From: Thermomonas aquatica
GTDB lineage: Bacteria > Pseudomonadota > Gammaproteobacteria > Xanthomonadales > Xanthomonadaceae
Length of the DNA: 64,000 bases
Assembly (NCBI RefSeq): GCF_006337105.1
Contig: NZ_CP040871.1
Span: 744,001 to 808,000 of the forward strand
Direction: 5' to 3'
The position numbers were made by a program, and so were the translations under genes. Under the pieces are notes generated by a model. The model made no database searches and had not been told where the DNA came from. It was given only the letters and a program-made list of their open reading frames with translations. Shown here one piece after another: positions 36,043 through 44,773 of the stretch (its first letter is position 1; each line of letters starts with the position of its first letter).

Positions 36043-36125
36043 CAATTCGTTCAAGCCGAGCCCGCTTCGCGGTCTCGGACATGCCGAGTCGCATCGCGCG
36101 GGCCGGCTTAACTCAGGCGTTAGCG
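36037..36125 (+). repeat. attC of C39 (89 nt)
   Basis: R'' acctaac, R' gttagcg. Confidence 0.9.
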
Positions 36126-36128
36126 CCC

Positions 36129-36536
36129 ATGAAGATTCTCGCGATTGCTTTCACGCTCACCGCCATCACCACAGGCTGCTCGAAGCAACCTACTCCACAA
36201 GAAGAATCTAGCCAGTTCTTTGTTGGCGTCGACACTTCAAAGTTGCCAGAGCCGGCCAAATCTGCCGTCTCGGCAGCAGAAAAGGACATTGAACTCGTTC
36301 TGAAAGGTCGTGCTCCCGCTTGCAAAAGTGAGGCGGACAGCGCTTTCTCGGACGGAGGATCTGCGCTGTACAAGTGCAAGTACTACGACCTCACAGTAAT
36401 GCAAAGCATCTACCAAATCGGGAACGCCTACGGTGTTATGTACGGTCCAATCGTCACGTTCCCAAACGATTACTCTGTCTCATATGTACGCTTCTACAGT
36501 ACTGAGGCGCTCCGAGAGCTCAAGGGTGGGCGCTAA
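36129..36536 (+). CDS. C40: lipoprotein
   Basis: 135 aa, lipobox ITTGC (Cys 17), four Cys in total. Region KYYDLTVMQSIYQIGNAYG is unassigned. Stop in R''. Confidence 0.68.
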   Translation: MKILAIAFTLTAITTGCSKQPTPQEESSQFFVGVDTSKLPEPAKSAVSAAEKDIELVLKGRAPACKSEADSAFSDGGSALYKCKYYDLTVMQSIYQIGNAYGVMYGPIVTFPNDYSVSYVRFYSTEALRELKGGR

Positions 36537-36620
36537 CAATTCGTTCAAGCCGAGACCGCTTCGCGGTCTCGCGCCTGTCTCACTCGCCGGCTGCGGTCCG
36601 GCTTAACTCAGGCGTTAGAT
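36531..36620 (+). repeat. attC of C40 (90 nt)
   Basis: R'' cgctaac, R' gttagat. Confidence 0.9.
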
Positions 36621-37128
36621 GGCAAAGCAGACAACATCGCGGCCGACAAGGCGCCAACTAAGCCTCCTGGTTCCGGAGGCGCGGCGCTCTGTTATCGAGC
36701 CAATCAGGCAAAGGCTTGACCCGATACAGCACTCCCTGATTCCGGCCCACGTCACACTTTGCAGGGACGGTGAGTTGCCTGACCTCCGCATTCTCAAAAA
36801 ACGGCTCGAACACCTAACGGACTTTTCCTTCACCATGACATTTGGCGAACCATCAGAGCTTCCTGATGGTTGCGTATTGCTTCGTCCAACAAACGGTGAA
36901 GATCAGTACCAGGAATTACGTCAATCAATTCTTGGGCCGGAGGCTTCAAGGCATGGCGCTCACATCACACTTTTGCACCCGCGCAATGCAACCGGAGCGA
37001 TTCCAAACCTTGCGTCTATCGGGCGCGAGCTTTCGGGCCTATCAATCACGTTCAATACAATTGCTCTCATTGAGCAGCGCGGTTGCGACCCGTGGCAGGT
37101 AAAAAATGAGTACCAGTCTGCCATCTAA
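36619..37128 (+). CDS. C41: 2H phosphoesterase / 2'-5' RNA ligase-like
   Basis: 169 aa. Two H-x-T motifs, AHVTLCRD (about residue 44) and AHITLLHP (about 114), define the 2H superfamily, which hydrolyses or ligates 2',3'-cyclic or 2'-5' phosphodiesters. The ATG at 36619 uses the last bases of the R' box itself, and the stop TAA is in R'', so the gene fills the cassette completely. Confidence 0.82.
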   Translation: MAKQTTSRPTRRQLSLLVPEARRSVIEPIRQRLDPIQHSLIPAHVTLCRDGELPDLRILKKRLEHLTDFSFTMTFGEPSELPDGCVLLRPTNGEDQYQELRQSILGPEASRHGAHITLLHPRNATGAIPNLASIGRELSGLSITFNTIALIEQRGCDPWQVKNEYQSAI

Positions 37129-37211
37129 CAATTCGTTCAAGCCGAGCCCGCTTCGCGGTCTCGGACCAGCCGAGTCGCATCGCGCGGGCCGGCTTAACTC
37201 AGGCGTTAGCC
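37123..37211 (+). repeat. attC of C41 (89 nt)
   Basis: R'' atctaac, R' gttagcc. Confidence 0.9.
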
Positions 37212-37225
37212 ACTAGAGGATCGCT

Positions 37226-37702
37226 ATGACGAAAATCGATGAGCTATTGGTGCGTGAGCTTGGAAAAGTCGGAGCTTCTAGCGGCGACATTGCCGAATCG
37301 CTAGGAGAAAAGATTGGCATTCCAACCTCTGGCGCAATCACTTCCATGGGCGGCTCTTTTGGAGCAAAAATCGCTGCAAAATTCCTTCCCACAGAACAGC
37401 ATCAGGTTGAACTAACTATCCGTTCAGATCCACGCTTCATCCTAACTAAAGCGCATGCGTTTATGTCCAGTAATGGCCGCGTGACTGAGTCAGAAGAGAT
37501 AGAAAAATCGCCATTTCCCGCGATATCAGGCGTTGTTGGTTCTGGCTTCCTCAACATGAACCCCACGATCTTATCCTGCGAAATATCTGCAATAACCGAC
37601 GATTCATGCACGGTCGTTGTTTCCGGCGCTGCCAAAGAAGGCTTAATCAAACAACGATCAGCTGCGAAGGCCGTAGATCGACTTGCAGCTGCACTTAGTT
37701 AG
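37226..37702 (+). CDS. C42: soluble hypothetical protein
   Basis: 158 aa. N-terminal Gly-rich amphipathic stretch (SGAITSMGGSFGAKIAAKF), then a beta-rich domain. No family recognised. Ribosome site AGAGGA. Confidence 0.65.
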   Translation: MTKIDELLVRELGKVGASSGDIAESLGEKIGIPTSGAITSMGGSFGAKIAAKFLPTEQHQVELTIRSDPRFILTKAHAFMSSNGRVTESEEIEKSPFPAISGVVGSGFLNMNPTILSCEISAITDDSCTVVVSGAAKEGLIKQRSAAKAVDRLAAALS

Positions 37703-37718
37703 CGCGTGAATCTGCGGT

Positions 37719-37832
37719 GGCTAACAATTCGTTCAAGCCGACTCCGCTTCGTTCCGGCGTCAGGCATGGCAGAAAAAGCTTGCCATGCCTGCCACCTCCA
37801 CTACGCTACGCGGCTTAACTCAGGCGTTAGGC
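37719..37832 (+). repeat. attC of C42 (114 nt)
   Basis: R'' ggctaac, R' gttaggc; relative of the A-type attC with a different inner palindrome (CAGGCATGGC / GCCATGCCTG). Confidence 0.9.
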
Positions 37833-38070
37833 GGCGCCAGGCCAAGATCTTTTCAACGTGAAGACGGCCTTCTCATGCTGCAGCGCACATCGCAGTTCTC
37901 GTCGGCCACATACTCCGTGCAGCCTGAAAGCGGCTGCACTCCGTCTGTGGTCGAAGGTTCGGGTGAACAGCATTGCAGGCGCACAGAACCAGTTCTGTGC
38001 AGCTGGCCGAGATTCGATCGCAGTCTTGTGAAAAATTCACAGTGCCCAGCAAAAGCATCGCTGGTCAGCC
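37827..38070 (+). ncRNA. C43: ORF-less cassette family A
   Basis: Typical A copy, both hairpins intact. Confidence 0.55.
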
Positions 38071-38182
38071 GCCCAACAATTCGCTCAAGCCGACTCCGCT
38101 TCGTTCCGGCCACGCCGTGGCAGAAAAAGCTTGCCACGGCGTGACCTCCACTACACTACGCGTCTTAGCTCAGGCGTTAGCT
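38071..38182 (+). repeat. attC of C43 (112 nt), mutated R''
   Basis: R'' reads gcccaac instead of gcctaac, weakening pairing with R'; R' gttagct. Confidence 0.85.
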
Positions 38183-38372
38183 GAGTGCAGACAAGCTTTC
38201 AGTAGGTCAAGGCTAGGAGCCTGTACATCGCGCCGTTGCTCTTCAAATTTTTTGGCGCTCTATTGCCATCAACTCCGCAAGAGCGGCTTGCCGGCGCTAG
38301 ACGTCAATCGGTTCCGGACTCGTTACGTGATTTTTGGTAGAGCTGCAGGCGCGGTTCCAAGGCTGCATACTC
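38177..38372 (+). ncRNA. C44: ORF-less cassette family C, divergent
   Basis: Keeps GCTCTTCAAA and CGCAAGAGCGGCTTGCCGG, so the GCTCTT/AAGAGC pairing is preserved while about a quarter of other bases differ from C30. Confidence 0.45.
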
Positions 38373-38461
38373 AGCTAACAATTCATTCAAGCCGAGCCCG
38401 CTTCGCGGTCTCGGTCACACCGGGCCGCATCGGGCGGGCCGGCTTAATTCAGGCGTTAGGC
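38373..38461 (+). repeat. attC of C44 (89 nt)
   Basis: R'' agctaac, R' gttaggc; ttcattcaagccgag / ggcttaattcaggc arm variant with compensating change. Confidence 0.9.
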
Positions 38462-38491
38462 CAATCCCATGCTTCCTGCCAGGTGCACGAT

Positions 38492-39100
38492 ATGCAACAT
38501 CTTCCGCTAAGACTATTCACCTCACTACTACTGGTCCTGATAGCGGCATCGTGTTCAAAGACGGAATCATGGAGCGACATCGTCAAAATCGATGACGGAT
38601 CCACGACAACCGTTGAGCGATCTGTAAAACTCACATTTACAGGCGGAGAACTATCTCAAGCAGCTGCTCGCCACCCGGCGTATTACCAGCTGAGAGCAAA
38701 GAACCCAAAGAATGGCCAAGCCGTTAGCTGGACAGGCACATTCGGAATCATTCCAATAGCAATAGCCTTCACTCCGCAGAAAACATATCTCGTCACTTTG
38801 GCATTTCATTGCGATGCGGAAATCAAAAAGTTCAGCATCCGTGATTTCCCGTACGTGTTCCAAGAGAGCACCAACGGCATGGCATGGAAAATCGTCCACC
38901 CAAGCGAGGTTCCCACAGAAATCCGGAGTGCCAACTTGAGTAGCGACTCACGCCCCAATGGAGAAACTCTACAACCTGATCGCATCGATAGAACAAATCG
39001 CGCCATGGAGTTCAGTTCCGACATGTACTATTCCCGTGAAATTCCAAGGTCGCCCAGTGAATGGAAATACGCGTACAAGAACAAGCCATTGTGCGGCTAG
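38492..39100 (+). CDS. C45: lipoprotein
   Basis: 202 aa from ATG 38492, lipobox IAASC (Cys 21). Beta-rich body with WSDIVKIDDGSTTTVERSVKLTFTGGE and a hydrophobic strand FGIIPIAIAFTP. Unknown family. 44 bases to attC. Confidence 0.68.
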   Translation: MQHLPLRLFTSLLLVLIAASCSKTESWSDIVKIDDGSTTTVERSVKLTFTGGELSQAAARHPAYYQLRAKNPKNGQAVSWTGTFGIIPIAIAFTPQKTYLVTLAFHCDAEIKKFSIRDFPYVFQESTNGMAWKIVHPSEVPTEIRSANLSSDSRPNGETLQPDRIDRTNRAMEFSSDMYYSREIPRSPSEWKYAYKNKPLCG

Positions 39101-39144
39101 CTCCTTCCGCTATCGCAGCAGCAATTGAACTTTTTCAAAGATTG

Positions 39145-39234
39145 GCCTAACAATTCGTTCAAGCCGAGCCCGCTTCGCGGTCTCGTCGCGGTCTCACTCG
39201 CCGGACGCGGGCCGGCTTAACTCAGGCGTTAGGC
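39145..39234 (+). repeat. attC of C45 (90 nt)
   Basis: R'' gcctaac, R' gttaggc. Confidence 0.9.
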
Positions 39235-39242
39235 GGCCCGCC

Positions 39243-39596
39243 ATGATTTCCGCAGACCGAAACTTTATTCTTACCGGGTTGCACAAGACTCTCGCCGCCT
39301 TAGCTGTGCCGGGAGAAGAAGCACTTCTGTACGCCCCCGCTGGCTCAGCTCGAGCCGATGAACTCGCATTAGATTTCGAGAACTTCGCCACTGCGTTTCT
39401 TTCTAACTACAGCGCCGATCTATCTGAAGAACAGCGATCAGCTATTGAAACAGTAGATCGACTGCTTGGGTCAATGAGTGGTACAACAAACGAAGCTCTC
39501 TGGACCGATGCAGCAGTAATAGATCACCCTCGTTGGAAAGAGGTCAGGCAGGCGGCTGCGGTTGCTATCCAACTACTATCGGAAATGGCCGCCTAA
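39243..39596 (+). CDS. C46: soluble hypothetical protein
   Basis: 117 aa, acidic and mainly helical (ALDFENFATAFLSNYSADLSEEQ). No family recognised. Stop in R''. Confidence 0.65.
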   Translation: MISADRNFILTGLHKTLAALAVPGEEALLYAPAGSARADELALDFENFATAFLSNYSADLSEEQRSAIETVDRLLGSMSGTTNEALWTDAAVIDHPRWKEVRQAAAVAIQLLSEMAA

Positions 39597-39650
39597 CAAT
39601 TCAATCAAGTCGAGACCGCTTCGCGGTCCGACTTATTTCAGGCGTTAGGC
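39591..39650 (+). repeat. attC of C46 (60 nt, short class)
   Basis: R'' gcctaac, R' gttaggc. Confidence 0.9.
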
Positions 39651-39775
39651 CGCGAGATCATCCGTCGCCATACACGCGCCTTCGTCATGCTCTACGCTTG
39701 GTTCGTCGCCGGCAGATTGCAGCCACGGCTCCAGCAGCGGAAGGTAGGGTCCCAACAGAAACCAAGGGACTCTCA

Positions 39776-40000
39776 ATGAAGAAACGTTCTGCTGGTCTAT
39801 TGATCTTCTGCGGCACTGCGGTAGCGGCCGCCATCTCGTATGACGCCTCTGCAGTCACCGAACTGTTCGGATTAAGTAACTACGGCGGTGAGGGCCTGGT
39901 TGCGCTGACCGGCTTAGTATTTTCCACCCTACTGATTGCCGCGGGCACTCATGGGTTGCTCAGGCAGTGGACTCGGGGCGCGTCGCGGGCAGCGGCCTAA
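39776..40000 (+). CDS. C47: small membrane protein
   Basis: 74 aa from ATG 39776; two hydrophobic segments (about 6-26, 39-62). 125 bases of untranslated leader precede it, longer than usual here. Stop in R''. Confidence 0.6.
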   Translation: MKKRSAGLLIFCGTAVAAAISYDASAVTELFGLSNYGGEGLVALTGLVFSTLLIAAGTHGLLRQWTRGASRAAA

Positions 40001-40103
40001 CAATTCGTTCAAGCCGAGTCCGCTACGCGGCCTCGGCAGAGCATCGTATGATCATTGCTCTGCCGTGGCCGCTCCGCTGCCCGGCTTAACTCAGGCGTTA
40101 GGC
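39995..40103 (+). repeat. attC of C47 (109 nt)
   Basis: R'' gcctaac, R' gttaggc. Confidence 0.9.
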
Positions 40104-40108
40104 CGCAC

Positions 40109-40405
40109 ATGAGCAGATGGCTCGCAATTGCTGCGTATCAGTGCCAAATCGACGGATTGCCGACCGGCTCCATCGATTTCCAAGTCCGCTATTTCAACGT
40201 CGATCAGCCGGAGGACGTTGAGCTGGCGCTGAGAAGCGAGCCCACCCATGAGTACCAAAACCACTTGGGTCAGACAGTGTCATGGCCGCTACAGGCAATT
40301 CCTAACATCCAAGGAATCTTGCCCATCGAGCAAGGCAGTGAAATCATCGGCTTCATTGCGGACAGGGATGATTTCGAGCGTTGGGCTGGCGGTAGTGCGG
40401 CCTAA
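40109..40405 (+). CDS. C48: soluble hypothetical protein
   Basis: 98 aa, acidic, beta-rich (GSIDFQVRYFNVDQPEDVEL). No family recognised. Stop in R''. Confidence 0.62.
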   Translation: MSRWLAIAAYQCQIDGLPTGSIDFQVRYFNVDQPEDVELALRSEPTHEYQNHLGQTVSWPLQAIPNIQGILPIEQGSEIIGFIADRDDFERWAGGSAA

Positions 40406-40488
40406 CAATTCGTTCAAGCCGAGCCCGCTTCGCGGTCTCGGACCAGCCGAGTCGCATCGGGCGGGCCGGCTTAACTCAGGCGTTAGGC
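40400..40488 (+). repeat. attC of C48 (89 nt)
   Basis: R'' gcctaac, R' gttaggc. Confidence 0.9.
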
Positions 40489-40491
40489 CGC

Positions 40492-40914
40492 ATGAAATCT
40501 AATCGCGTCTATGGTGCGGACTTTGGAAGCTATGCGCTCTGGCTTGGCGTGCTTAGCTTCCCATTACTTGCCCTAGCATTCGCTTTTGCCAAGCTCGGCT
40601 GGCTGCAGTTCCAAGACAAAGGCATGATTCTGCCACTCGTTTTTTGCCTGGCAGCAATGCTGCTTCTTATGCTTTGGCTCTCACGCTACCGGCTTGTCTT
40701 CACCGACAAGGACCTTTCATATCGATCATGGCGCCGTTCTTGGACATGTCCGTACACTGACATTGCTGGTGTTTCGGCGTCACGAGTTCAGCCAATATCG
40801 CAGATACCTATAGGCGCCTACGTCAACTTCAAGAACGGGCAAAGTGAGTTGATCTACACAAAAGCGTTCTCTCGCGCCGCAATAAAGGATTTGTTCTCCC
40901 TACCAGCGGCCTAA
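40492..40914 (+). CDS. C49: membrane protein with PH-like domain
   Basis: 140 aa. Two hydrophobic segments (about 14-37, 45-63), then RYRLVFTDKDLSYRSWRRSWTCPYTDIAGV, the pattern of bacterial PH-like domains. Three bases from R' to ATG; stop in R''. Confidence 0.68.
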   Translation: MKSNRVYGADFGSYALWLGVLSFPLLALAFAFAKLGWLQFQDKGMILPLVFCLAAMLLLMLWLSRYRLVFTDKDLSYRSWRRSWTCPYTDIAGVSASRVQPISQIPIGAYVNFKNGQSELIYTKAFSRAAIKDLFSLPAA

Positions 40915-41017
40915 CAATTCGTTCAAGCCGAGCCCGCTTCGCGGCCTCGGCGCCGGTTTGTATGATTGAACCATCGCCGTGGCCGCAAAGCGGCCCGGCT
41001 TAACTCAGGCGTTAGCC
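40909..41017 (+). repeat. attC of C49 (109 nt)
   Basis: R'' gcctaac, R' gttagcc. Confidence 0.9.
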
Positions 41018-41036
41018 GCCAAAAGAGATGATCGAT

Positions 41037-41420
41037 ATGCGCATAATTTTCGCTGCAATGATCATTTCATCTTGCGTATCGCTTTCGGCCTGCTCCTCCG
41101 CGGACGCCCGTGCAAAAAAATTACTCGCGGCAAACAGCATCATTCAACGCCAAGTCGCTTCGGACATCGCGGTCAAGATCGATTGGAATCAGGCCCGGGT
41201 CACTTCAAGCTATGGCGGCTTTTTCTATGTTTGCGGTGAAGCAACACTCAATCGCCCTGACGCAGGACAATTGACACTGAACAATGCAAACCAACGTTTC
41301 ATCGTCACCGTTAACTCAAGTACAAAAGCCGGATCCGCGTTATTTGACGGGTCGAACGAGTACGGACCAAAGTACGTGTTCGACGCAACTTGGCGGGACA
41401 AATGCGCGAGCGCCAGGTAG
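41037..41420 (+). CDS. C50: lipoprotein
   Basis: 127 aa from ATG 41037 (ATG 41028 is in frame). Lipobox SLSAC (about Cys 19), then a domain VASDIAVKIDWNQARVTSSYGGFFYVCGEATLN, likely a small beta sandwich. Unknown role. Confidence 0.66.
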   Translation: MRIIFAAMIISSCVSLSACSSADARAKKLLAANSIIQRQVASDIAVKIDWNQARVTSSYGGFFYVCGEATLNRPDAGQLTLNNANQRFIVTVNSSTKAGSALFDGSNEYGPKYVFDATWRDKCASAR

Positions 41421-41433
41421 AACAACGCATGGC

Positions 41434-41523
41434 GGCTAACAATTCGTTCAAGCCGAGCCCGCTTCGCGGTCTCGGACCGATCGGTACCGCAATGGGCGGG
41501 CCGGCTTAACTCAGGCGTTAGCT
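41434..41523 (+). repeat. attC of C50 (90 nt)
   Basis: R'' ggctaac, R' gttagct. Confidence 0.9.
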
Positions 41524-41712
41524 GGGTGCAGACAGGCGTTCAGTAGGTCAAGGCTAAGAGCCCGTAGTTCGCGCGGTTGCTCTTCAAAAATTTTGGCCTG
41601 TTTCAACCATCAGATTCGCAAGAGCGGCTTGCCGGCCTGGACAAAAGGCAATACCGGACGCTTTACGTTGTTCACGGTAGAGCCGCAGGCAAAGTTCCGC
41701 AGCTGCTTACCC
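41518..41712 (+). ncRNA. C51: ORF-less cassette family C
   Basis: Family C copy; 3' third differs from C30 (GTTGTTCACGGTAGAGCCGC) but the GCTCTT/AAGAGC pairing is kept. Confidence 0.45.
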
Positions 41713-41820
41713 AGCTAACAATTCGTCCAAGCCGACACCGCTTCGCGGCGCCGGCAAAGGCCGCTAAGATCGTGCCTTACCGGCGCCGCAAAGCGGTGCG
41801 TCTTAACTCAGGCGTTAGGC
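41713..41820 (+). repeat. attC of C51 (108 nt)
   Basis: R'' agctaac, R' gttaggc. Confidence 0.9.
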
Positions 41821-42056
41821 AGCACCAGACCAAAGTTCTCAGAACTTGCTGGGTGGAACCAATCTCTTCCCCGCCTTGCCGCACCTGATCCTCGCCACAT
41901 ACTCCGTGCAGCCTGAGAGCGGCTGCACTCCGTCTGTGGTTGTGGCGTCTCGCGAACAGCATTCGGGCACACAGAACTCAGTTCTGTGTAGCCAGCACGG
42001 TTCGCTTGCAGACTTGTGAAATTTTTACGGCCGCAGCAAGAGCATCGCTGGCTGCT
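41815..42056 (+). ncRNA. C52: ORF-less cassette family B
   Basis: Family B copy that appears identical to C3 and C70 by eye. Confidence 0.55.
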
Positions 42057-42167
42057 GCCTAACAATTCGTTCAAGCCGAGTCCGCTTCGCGGCCTCGGCA
42101 AATGGCCGCTATGATTCAGCCACTTGCCGTGGCCGCTACGCTGCCCGGCTTAACTCAGGCGTTAGGT
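42057..42167 (+). repeat. attC of C52 (111 nt)
   Basis: R'' gcctaac, R' gttaggt. Confidence 0.9.
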
Positions 42168-42186
42168 CTTGCAAGGAGGGTTTTCG

Positions 42187-42444
42187 GTGAACCGGGAAGA
42201 TGCGAACTCTGTCGCTGCCACGCTCTTGATCCAAGAACAGGCCAAGTCAGAACCACTGCGCAAGGCGGGAACTGCAGCGGCCTCAGTTGCCCAAAGAATG
42301 CGAACCAGCCTAATAACGCTCATGGCGGCATATGTAGGTTGGCGCATTGCCACTGTGTTTCCTGGCGCCGGGGTTCCGCCTGTACTTGCAGGTGTCCTTC
42401 TCGGATTGGTTGCGGGCACCCTAGTTCCGGCACGCAAGACCTAA
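42187..42444 (+). CDS. C53: small membrane protein
   Basis: 85 aa from GTG 42187, chosen for the AAGGAGG site eight bases upstream. Helical N terminus and a hydrophobic C-terminal half (about 44-80). Stop in R''. Confidence 0.62.
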   Translation: MNREDANSVAATLLIQEQAKSEPLRKAGTAAASVAQRMRTSLITLMAAYVGWRIATVFPGAGVPPVLAGVLLGLVAGTLVPARKT

Positions 42445-42528
42445 CAATTCGTTCAAGCCGAGCCCGCTTCGCGGTCTCGGACCGACCGGAACCGCATCGG
42501 GCGGGCCGGCTTAACTCAGGCGTTAGGC
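42439..42528 (+). repeat. attC of C53 (90 nt)
   Basis: R'' acctaac, R' gttaggc. Confidence 0.9.
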
Positions 42529-42580
42529 CGCACTCAAAACTCAGCTTGCCCCTCGCTAGAACACTCAGATGTGATAGTCC

Positions 42581-42781
42581 ATGAGCTCACGCAGGGAATC
42601 GTTCCGAGTCGCCTTCGTTCTCGCTGCTTTTGGCCTTCTAAGCCTATGCAGCATGCTCGCTCGCCCGACCATCGCTACAATTCGGGCAGTGGATATCGTG
42701 CATCTTGTCGGCACAGGCATGTGTTTTGGCGCCGCCATCGTTGCATTTGCTTGGGCACGTTCTCAGTCGTCAGCGGCCTAA
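42581..42781 (+). CDS. C54: small membrane protein (copy 2)
   Basis: 66 aa, identical to the product at 32615 (C31), with identical leader and attC. Whole-cassette duplicate about 10 kb away. Confidence 0.65.
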   Translation: MSSRRESFRVAFVLAAFGLLSLCSMLARPTIATIRAVDIVHLVGTGMCFGAAIVAFAWARSQSSAA

Positions 42782-42864
42782 CAATTCGTTCAAGCCGAGC
42801 CCGCTTCGCGGTCTCGGACCAGCCGAGTCGCATCGGGCGGGCCGGCTTAACTCAGGCGTTAGGC
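42776..42864 (+). repeat. attC of C54 (89 nt)
   Basis: R'' gcctaac, R' gttaggc; same as attC of C31. Confidence 0.9.
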
Positions 42865-42897
42865 ATACACCAATCAACAAAGTCGTGATGGAGTCAA

Positions 42898-43194
42898 ATG
42901 CGCTACTTCTACGGATTCATCTGGTTCATTGTCATTTCTTTCGCCACCTCGCTGATCTTGAACATGGGGATCATGGCTTATTTGCATTTCAGCGGTGCTA
43001 TCGACATTGCGAATCCCCCTCCAGGCGCTGATGGATTCGCATTCGGTCAATCGCTCGGAAAACTGACAAATCCAATCAGCTTTCTTGTTGGCTTGATTTC
43101 CGCGATTGTCGGCACCTCCAAAGAAAAACTTCCAGGCACCAAAAGAAAGATCGAAGTGAAACGAGCGCCCATCAAGTATGACCACCCGAATTGA
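42898..43194 (+). CDS. C55: membrane protein
   Basis: 98 aa, hydrophobic segments about 4-30 and 59-74, basic tail. No family recognised. Confidence 0.62.
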   Translation: MRYFYGFIWFIVISFATSLILNMGIMAYLHFSGAIDIANPPPGADGFAFGQSLGKLTNPISFLVGLISAIVGTSKEKLPGTKRKIEVKRAPIKYDHPN

Positions 43195-43203
43195 CGAGCG
43201 TAT

Positions 43204-43293
43204 GCCTAACAATTCGTTCAAGCCGAGCCCGCTTCGCGGTCTCGGACGTGACCGGACCGCATCGGGCGGGCCGGCTTAACTCAGGCGTTAGGT
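43204..43293 (+). repeat. attC of C55 (90 nt)
   Basis: R'' gcctaac, R' gttaggt. Confidence 0.9.
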
Positions 43294-43297
43294 GCCA

Positions 43298-43705
43298 ATG
43301 GACAAATCATCGCGATTCATTTCCTTGGTTGCCTTGCAGCTCTGCATTCCTGCGGTTGTGTACTTCCTAGTCGGGCTCTACAGCGGGGGCACGATAGGCA
43401 TCGCGGATCTGTTTGCAAACTACTTGTTCATGGCTGCTCCGCACCTGCTACTTAGTCTGCTAGCTATTCGACCAAACGCTCGTCGCCCGACACTGATCTG
43501 GGGACTTTCGTTTCTTAACGCGCTGCTAGTTGCGTTTCAGCTCTGGGTTCTGCACGCAGTTCCCTCACGAGAGTCCGGGCTCGCCTGGATTTTTTACCTT
43601 CCACTCTGGAGCCTGGCTCTTGCAGCCCTTGCGATTGCCTGGGTCGTGGTCAAGTACAGTGGGCCCACGCGCAAAAGCTCTGCCGGAGAATCGCGTGGCA
43701 CCTAA
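43298..43705 (+). CDS. C56: four-TM membrane protein
   Basis: 135 aa from ATG 43298, four hydrophobic segments (about 8-28, 36-57, 65-85, 95-118). No family recognised. Stop in R''. Confidence 0.65.
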   Translation: MDKSSRFISLVALQLCIPAVVYFLVGLYSGGTIGIADLFANYLFMAAPHLLLSLLAIRPNARRPTLIWGLSFLNALLVAFQLWVLHAVPSRESGLAWIFYLPLWSLALAALAIAWVVVKYSGPTRKSSAGESRGT

Positions 43706-43808
43706 CAATTCGTTCAAGCCGAGCCCGCTTCGCGGCCTCGGCAGAGCGCCGTAAGATGGTCACTCAGCCGTGGCCGCGCAGCGGGCCGGCTTAACTCAGG
43801 CGTTAGGT
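43700..43808 (+). repeat. attC of C56 (109 nt)
   Basis: R'' acctaac, R' gttaggt. Confidence 0.9.
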
Positions 43809-43811
43809 TTT

Positions 43812-44267
43812 GTGACCAACAATCTCGCCACTTCACCCTTGACTCGGATCCTTGCAATCCCTTTCGGCCTTTTCTTTGCTGCACTGGGAACCATCGCACT
43901 GCTCTCGGTCTTGGGCGTACTTAAAAGCAGCGTACCTACTACTTACACCTACCAAGTGTTCGGAGTCTGCGCCTCGGCAGTATTTATCGCTTCAGGCATC
44001 GGTGTCGCACTCTATGGTCTCGGACTGCATCGGGTAGCTGCCCAATTGGCCGGTCTCGCTCTGCTATTTTTCCTGATCACCTTCAACTGGATTGCCTTTG
44101 GCCCTGGTGATCGGAAGTTCACAACCAAGACATCCTCCAGCTTTTCAAAAGTAGTGGTGCGCCCCGCGTCAGAGCTGGAAGGGCGGCTCGTTTTTGGTCT
44201 TGTAGCCCTCCTGATGGACTCGATCCTGATCTATGGGCTCGTGAAAGGTCGTCGCAACAAAACCTAA
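43812..44267 (+). CDS. C57: four-TM membrane protein
   Basis: 151 aa from GTG 43812, three bases from R'. Hydrophobic segments about 10-34, 41-63, 70-92, 124-143. Stop in R''. Unknown family. Confidence 0.64.
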   Translation: MTNNLATSPLTRILAIPFGLFFAALGTIALLSVLGVLKSSVPTTYTYQVFGVCASAVFIASGIGVALYGLGLHRVAAQLAGLALLFFLITFNWIAFGPGDRKFTTKTSSSFSKVVVRPASELEGRLVFGLVALLMDSILIYGLVKGRRNKT

Positions 44268-44370
44268 CAATTCGTTCAAGCCGACACCGCTTCGCGGCGT
44301 CGGCAAAGTCCCGTAGGATTGTGACTCTGCCGCCGCCGCAAAGCGGTGCGGCTTAACTCAGGCGTTAGCG
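44262..44370 (+). repeat. attC of C57 (109 nt)
   Basis: R'' acctaac, R' gttagcg. Confidence 0.9.
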
Positions 44371-44373
44371 CCC

Positions 44374-44676
44374 ATGAAGCAGATCACTGGACTGACCATT
44401 TCTTTTATTGTTCTGGGCCTGACAGGCTGCATGAACGATCAGACCAAAGCGATGGCCGAGGTTTGCCAACAGATACTGGAGCAGACTGACCAGACCGCTC
44501 CTGTTACCTTCATCGAGGATGCGGAGTCTCGCATTGCTTCACTTAGCAAGCCTCAGAACAAGCTTTTGACCTATGCGCGGGACCTGCAGGATCCAGAGGC
44601 CATGACGTACAAGCCTTTGCTTGAACAATGCCTTTCACAAGTCAAACAGCGCCAGGCATCATCGTCCGGGCGCTAA
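44374..44676 (+). CDS. C58: small lipoprotein (copy 1)
   Basis: 100 aa. Lipobox GLTGC (Cys 19), then a helical domain (EVCQQILEQTDQTAPVTF). Identical gene and attC at 48421 (C65). Three bases from R' to ATG; stop in R''. Confidence 0.7.
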   Translation: MKQITGLTISFIVLGLTGCMNDQTKAMAEVCQQILEQTDQTAPVTFIEDAESRIASLSKPQNKLLTYARDLQDPEAMTYKPLLEQCLSQVKQRQASSSGR

Positions 44677-44760
44677 CAATTCGTTCAAGCCGAGCCCGCT
44701 TCGCGGTCTCGGACCGACCGGAACCGCATCGGGCGGGCCGGCTTAACTCAGGCGTTAGCC
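44671..44760 (+). repeat. attC of C58 (90 nt)
   Basis: R'' cgctaac, R' gttagcc. Confidence 0.9.
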
Positions 44761-44773
44761 CTCAGCAGCAGAC